A stretch of DNA of 7,284 nucleotides, from positions 1-7,284 of the forward strand of contig URNK01000086.1 of NCBI GenBank assembly GCA_900549195.1. The letters are read 5' to 3'. This DNA is from an uncultured Collinsella sp. (lineage in GTDB: Bacteria > Actinomycetota > Coriobacteriia > Coriobacteriales > Coriobacteriaceae). The notes below the pieces were generated by a model. It saw only the letters and a list, made by a program, of their open reading frames with translations. It had not been told where the DNA came from and ran no database searches. This document shows, piece by piece, positions 5,151 to 7,284 of the stretch (position 1 is its first letter; each line of letters starts with the position of its first letter). The position numbers and the translations under genes were made by a program.

Positions 5151-5172
5151 GGGGTTGACATGTCAAACCCCC
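5151..5172. promoter_or_regulatory. Palindromic candidate operator between pyrE and mgtA
   Basis: TTGACATGTCAA (5155-5166) is a perfect 12-bp palindrome flanked by GGGG (5151-5154) and, after one extra A, CCCC. A partial copy of its half-site, TGTCAAA, recurs at 5123-5129 within the small palindrome CTTTGTCAAAG (5120-5130). The position is right for a transcription factor controlling either divergent gene. The regulator is unknown and is not encoded in the window. Confidence 0.45.
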
Positions 5173-5183
5173 TCATCAAAAAT
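5155..5183 (+). promoter_or_regulatory. Candidate promoter reading toward mgtA
   Basis: TTGACA (5155-5160, a perfect -35 hexamer) is followed after 17 bases by AAAAAT (5178-5183), a 4-of-6 match to the -10 consensus. If used, it would start a transcript near 5190 with about 270 untranslated bases before mgtA, containing the 5251-5322 leader ORF. The -35 hexamer is half of the 5155-5166 palindrome, so a bound regulator would block it. The -10 is poor. Confidence 0.35.
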
Positions 5184-5200
5184 ACGGGCGGATTAAAAAG

Positions 5201-5230
5201 GGGTACGAGATACCCAAAGCGCGCTGCGCT
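5201..5230 (+). other. Two small hairpins before the leader ORF
   Basis: GGGTA 5201-5205 pairs with TACCC 5211-5215 around a 5-base loop, and AGCGC 5218-5222 pairs with GCGCT 5226-5230 around a 3-base loop. They stand side by side and end 8 bases before the AGGAGG of the leader ORF. They may be simple 5'-UTR structure; I see no match to a known riboswitch. Confidence 0.35.
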
Positions 5231-5250
5231 CAGCCTTTAGGAGGTGTGCC

Positions 5251-5322
5251 ATGGAAGGCAGTCCTAGTCGAAAAACCTGCATGTCGCCCTCGGCACGCCG
5301 CGAGGACTCCGCACACGCATAA
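5251..5322 (+). CDS. Putative 23-residue leader peptide of mgtA
   Basis: A 24-codon open frame including stop begins MEGSPSRKTC and ends REDSAHA. The argument for translation is the ribosome binding site: AGGAGG at 5239-5244, 6 bases before the ATG, at least as good as that of mgtA. It ends 140 bases before mgtA, in the same direction. The peptide is hydrophilic and rich in Ser, Arg and charged residues, with prolines at 5 and 13, and has no signal sequence. Leader peptides controlling magnesium transporter genes are established in Salmonella (mgtL before mgtA), but this sequence is not recognisably similar to MgtL. Its codons 11-13 are complementary to the segment just before a T6 tract at 5408, suggesting attenuation. 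It could be a chance ORF; frame conservation in relatives would decide. Confidence 0.42.
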   Translation: MEGSPSRKTCMSPSARREDSAHA

Positions 5323-5344
5323 ACGCCACCGGCAGATCGTCAAC

Positions 5345-5377
5345 CCCCCACAAAGGTGCCTGTCCCCTTTGTGGTGG
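5345..5377 (-). repeat. REP-like palindrome in the mgtA leader
   Basis: Arms 5345-5356 (CCCCCACAAAGG) and 5366-5377 (CCTTTGTGGTGG) pair with one mismatch around a 9-base loop. The reverse complement matches the palindrome of copy A (109-141) at 31 of 33 positions, so this is the same element in opposite orientation, without the tail. It lies between the leader ORF and mgtA. Confidence 0.85.
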
Positions 5378-5395
5378 TTCGTGAGCTTGACGTGA

Positions 5396-5413
5396 GCGAC
5401 ATCTAGGTTTTTT
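5396..5413 (+). promoter_or_regulatory. Possible attenuator: leader-complementary segment plus T6
   Basis: GCGACAT (5396-5402) is the exact complement of ATGTCGC (5281-5287) inside the leader ORF; extending the helix to 5281-5297/5386-5402 pairs 13 of 17 positions. The next five bases, CTAGG (5403-5407), complement CCTAG at 5263-5267, also inside the leader ORF. T6 follows at once (5408-5413). A ribosome on the leader ORF would prevent this pairing. The REP-like hairpin lies inside the large loop. Long-range helices are weak terminators, so this is only suggestive. Confidence 0.25.
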
Positions 5414-5462
5414 GCAACTCAATACGACACGTACGCTAACTCCCTTCAACAAGGAGGACCCT

Positions 5463-7284
5463 ATGCTGATGCTCAAAACCGCCACGGTTCTCGAAGCCAT
5501 CTCCAAGCGCCGCCGCACGGCGCGCCCTGCCGCTCGCACCGGCCTGTCCAAGAACACCATATTCGCCGCCACCCATAGCGCCGAGGACGCCCTCGTTCTG
5601 CTCGATGCCACGGTAAATGGCCTCACCGCCGAGCAGGCAACCGAGCGTCTGGACGCCTCCGGCCCCAACACCATCGAGGCGCCAACCAAAACGCTCGCCC
5701 GCCGCATCGCCGATGCCTTTATCGATCCCTTCGCCGGCATCCTCGCCGCGCTCGCGCTGGTTTCGCTCTACATCGACGTGCTCGCCGTGCCCGAGCCGCA
5801 GCGCGACCCCTCCACGGTCATCGTCATCGGTATCATGCTGCTGGTATCGGGCGGTATGAAGTTTATCCAGGAAGCCCGCAGCGGCAATGCGGCCGAGGCC
5901 CTTAAGGACCTGGTCTCCAACACCTGCACCGCCCTGCGCGACGGCGAGCGCATCGAGATTCCCTTCGACGAGCTCGTCCCCGGCGATGTGATCCGCCTCT
6001 CTGCCGGTGATATGGTGCCAGCCGACGCCCGCATCATCGCCGCGCGTGACTTGTTTGTGATCGAGTCCGCGCTCACCGGCGAGAGCGAGGCCGTCGAGAA
6101 GAGCGCTGCCATCACCGTCGTCGAGGGTGCCGACGGCTCCGCGCTGCCGCTTTCTGCCTGCAAGAGCACCGTCTTTACCGGCACCTCCGTGCAAAACGGC
6201 ACCGCCATGGCACTTGTCGTTGCCACCGGCTCGGACACCTACCTGGGCGGCATCGCCAAGATGCTCAACGGGCGCGGCGAGAAGAGCGCGTTTGACCGCG
6301 GCGTCTCGAGCGTCTCTATGTTGATCGTACGCCGCATGCTCGTTATGGCGCCGGCCGTCTTTGCCATCAACGCCGCCACCAAGGGCAACGTCATCGACGC
6401 GCTGCTTTTCGCCACGAGCGTGGCCGTGGGCATCACGCCGCAGATGCTTCCCGTCATCGTGACCACGAGCCTATCGCAGGGCGCCAAGGACCTCGCCCGT
6501 CGCCAGGTTATCGTCAAGGAGCTGCCGGCGATTCAAAACCTCGGCGCGATGGATGTCCTGTGCTGCGACAAGACCGGCACCCTCACCGAAGACTGCATCG
6601 TGCTCGAGCGCTACCTCAACACCGACGGCAACGAGGACACGCGTGTGCTGCGCCATGCGTTTTTGAACAGCTTCTTCCAGACCGGCCTCAAAAACCTTAT
6701 CGACCTGGCCGTTATCGACCGCGCCGATGTGACGCCCTCGACCGTCGCACCCAATTCCATGCTGGGCCAGAGCCTGCGCGACCGCTATACCAAGGTCGAC
6801 GAGGTTCCCTTCGATTTCTCGCGCCGTCGCCTGAGCGTAGTTGTCTCCGACACCCAAGGCAAAACCCAGATGATTACCAAAGGAGCTGCCGAGGAAATGC
6901 TCGAGATCTGCTCCTTTGTCGAGGTCGATGGCATCGCCCAGCCGCTCACCAACGAGAGCCTCGCCCAGATTCGCAAACAGATCGCCGATCTTAACGCCGA
7001 GGGCCTGCGCGTAATTGCCGTGGCGCAGAAAACCAATCCGCGCTGCGTGGGCGAGTTTGGCATCGCCGACGAATGCGACATGGTGCTGATGGGCTTTTTG
7101 GCTTTCCTCGATCCGCCCAAGGCGAGTGCCGCGGGCGCCGTCGCCACCCTCGAGGCCAAGGGCGTAGCGGTCAAGGTCCTGACCGGCGACAACGACCGCG
7201 TCGCCGCCACCGTCTGCGCGCAGATCGGCATCGATGCGAGCAACGTCTTGCTCGGCTCCGAGATCGATGCGCTCGATGACGCCG
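5463..7284 (+). CDS. mgtA: Magnesium-translocating P-type ATPase, MgtA-like (5' part, cut by window end)
   Basis: The first 607 codons of an inner-membrane P-type ATPase of the MgtA/MgtB (P3B) group, which imports Mg2+ at the cost of ATP; the family is about 900 residues long, so the rest lies beyond 7284. In order: a basic N-terminus with RRR at 16-18, the N-terminal cation-ATPase domain (NGLTAEQATERL, about 53-64), helices near 89-108 and 118-135, the actuator domain with TGES at 205-208, helices near 290-306 and 313-338 with the family-specific TPQMLP at 325-330, the phosphorylation motif DKTGTLT at 369-375 (Asp369), KGAAEE at 473-478 in the nucleotide-binding domain, DPPK at 550-553 and TGDND at 574-578. 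No frameshift or stop is seen. AGGAGG at 5452-5457 lies 5 bases before the ATG; a second in-frame ATG follows at 5469. The long leader suggests regulation after initiation. A different divalent cation is possible but less likely. Confidence 0.93.
   Translation, partial: MLMLKTATVLEAISKRRRTARPAARTGLSKNTIFAATHSAEDALVLLDATVNGLTAEQATERLDASGPNTIEAPTKTLARRIADAFIDPFAGILAALALVSLYIDVLAVPEPQRDPSTVIVIGIMLLVSGGMKFIQEARSGNAAEALKDLVSNTCTALRDGERIEIPFDELVPGDVIRLSAGDMVPADARIIAARDLFVIESALTGESEAVEKSAAITVVEGADGSALPLSACKSTVFTGTSVQNGTAMALVVATGSDTYLGGIAKMLNGRGEKSAFDRGVSSVSMLIVRRMLVMAPAVFAINAATKGNVIDALLFATSVAVGITPQMLPVIVTTSLSQGAKDLARRQVIVKELPAIQNLGAMDVLCCDKTGTLTEDCIVLERYLNTDGNEDTRVLRHAFLNSFFQTGLKNLIDLAVIDRADVTPSTVAPNSMLGQSLRDRYTKVDEVPFDFSRRRLSVVVSDTQGKTQMITKGAAEEMLEICSFVEVDGIAQPLTNESLAQIRKQIADLNAEGLRVIAVAQKTNPRCVGEFGIADECDMVLMGFLAFLDPPKASAAGAVATLEAKGVAVKVLTGDNDRVAATVCAQIGIDASNVLLGSEIDALDDA

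Noticed and set aside
5184..5462. M-box (ykoK) magnesium riboswitch before mgtA
   Set aside because: I looked for the conserved M-box core and its long paired architecture and found none; the leader holds only small hairpins, the ORF and the REP-like palindrome.
5436..6194. 252-codon minus-strand frame inside mgtA
   Set aside because: The opposite frame encodes MgtA motifs without interruption; the minus frame is a GC-rich shadow with no recognisable motif.

Overview
The window looks like one end of a draft-genome contig from a high-GC gut actinobacterium. Collinsella (Coriobacteriia) is my best guess. It rests on protein style, codon use and my recollection that short palindromes with a GGGGACAGGCACC-type core litter Collinsella intergenic DNA; no search was possible. 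The first 45 bases are not biological: they are the end of an Illumina P7 adapter, an i7 index and the Nextera read-2/Tn5 mosaic-end adapter, followed by a smeared inverted copy of the mosaic end. Coordinates before about 95 should not be read as genome.

Layout. (1) 46-1656 is visibly more AT-rich than the rest and is dominated by repeats. Two direct copies of a ~118-bp composite repeat (109-226, 1442-1560) bracket one small gene of unknown function, a single-pass membrane-anchored protein (595-1242). Around it lie a 9-bp tandem repeat, a large stacked hairpin with a competing alternative pairing, and twin hairpins built from four arms of the same 10-mer. I see nothing in 227-351. (2) 1657-3957, minus strand: an aconitase-superfamily hydratase of the YbhJ-like type with [4Fe-4S] ligands and active-site residues intact. 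(3) 3958-4340: an intergenic stretch with a candidate hydratase promoter, a short tandem repeat and two terminator-type hairpins serving pyrE. (4) 4341-5024, minus strand: pyrE, orotate phosphoribosyltransferase. (5) 5025-5462: a divergent pyrE/mgtA intergenic region of 438 bp with a palindromic candidate operator, a 23-codon leader ORF with a near-perfect ribosome binding site, a REP-like palindrome and a T6 tract preceded by a segment complementary to the leader ORF. (6) 5463 to the end, plus strand: the first 607 codons of an MgtA-type P-type ATPase, cut by the window edge.

The three recognised genes are a metabolic [4Fe-4S] hydratase, a pyrimidine biosynthesis enzyme and a magnesium importer. 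They do not form an operon: the hydratase and pyrE are separated by terminators, and mgtA diverges from pyrE. The most interesting regulatory candidate is the mgtA leader (5184-5462), which has the layout of translation-coupled attenuation. The most interesting structural signal is the repeat family, in which the palindromic core of one composite copy is inverted relative to its attached tail. No transposase, phage gene, CRISPR array, tRNA or rRNA is present.
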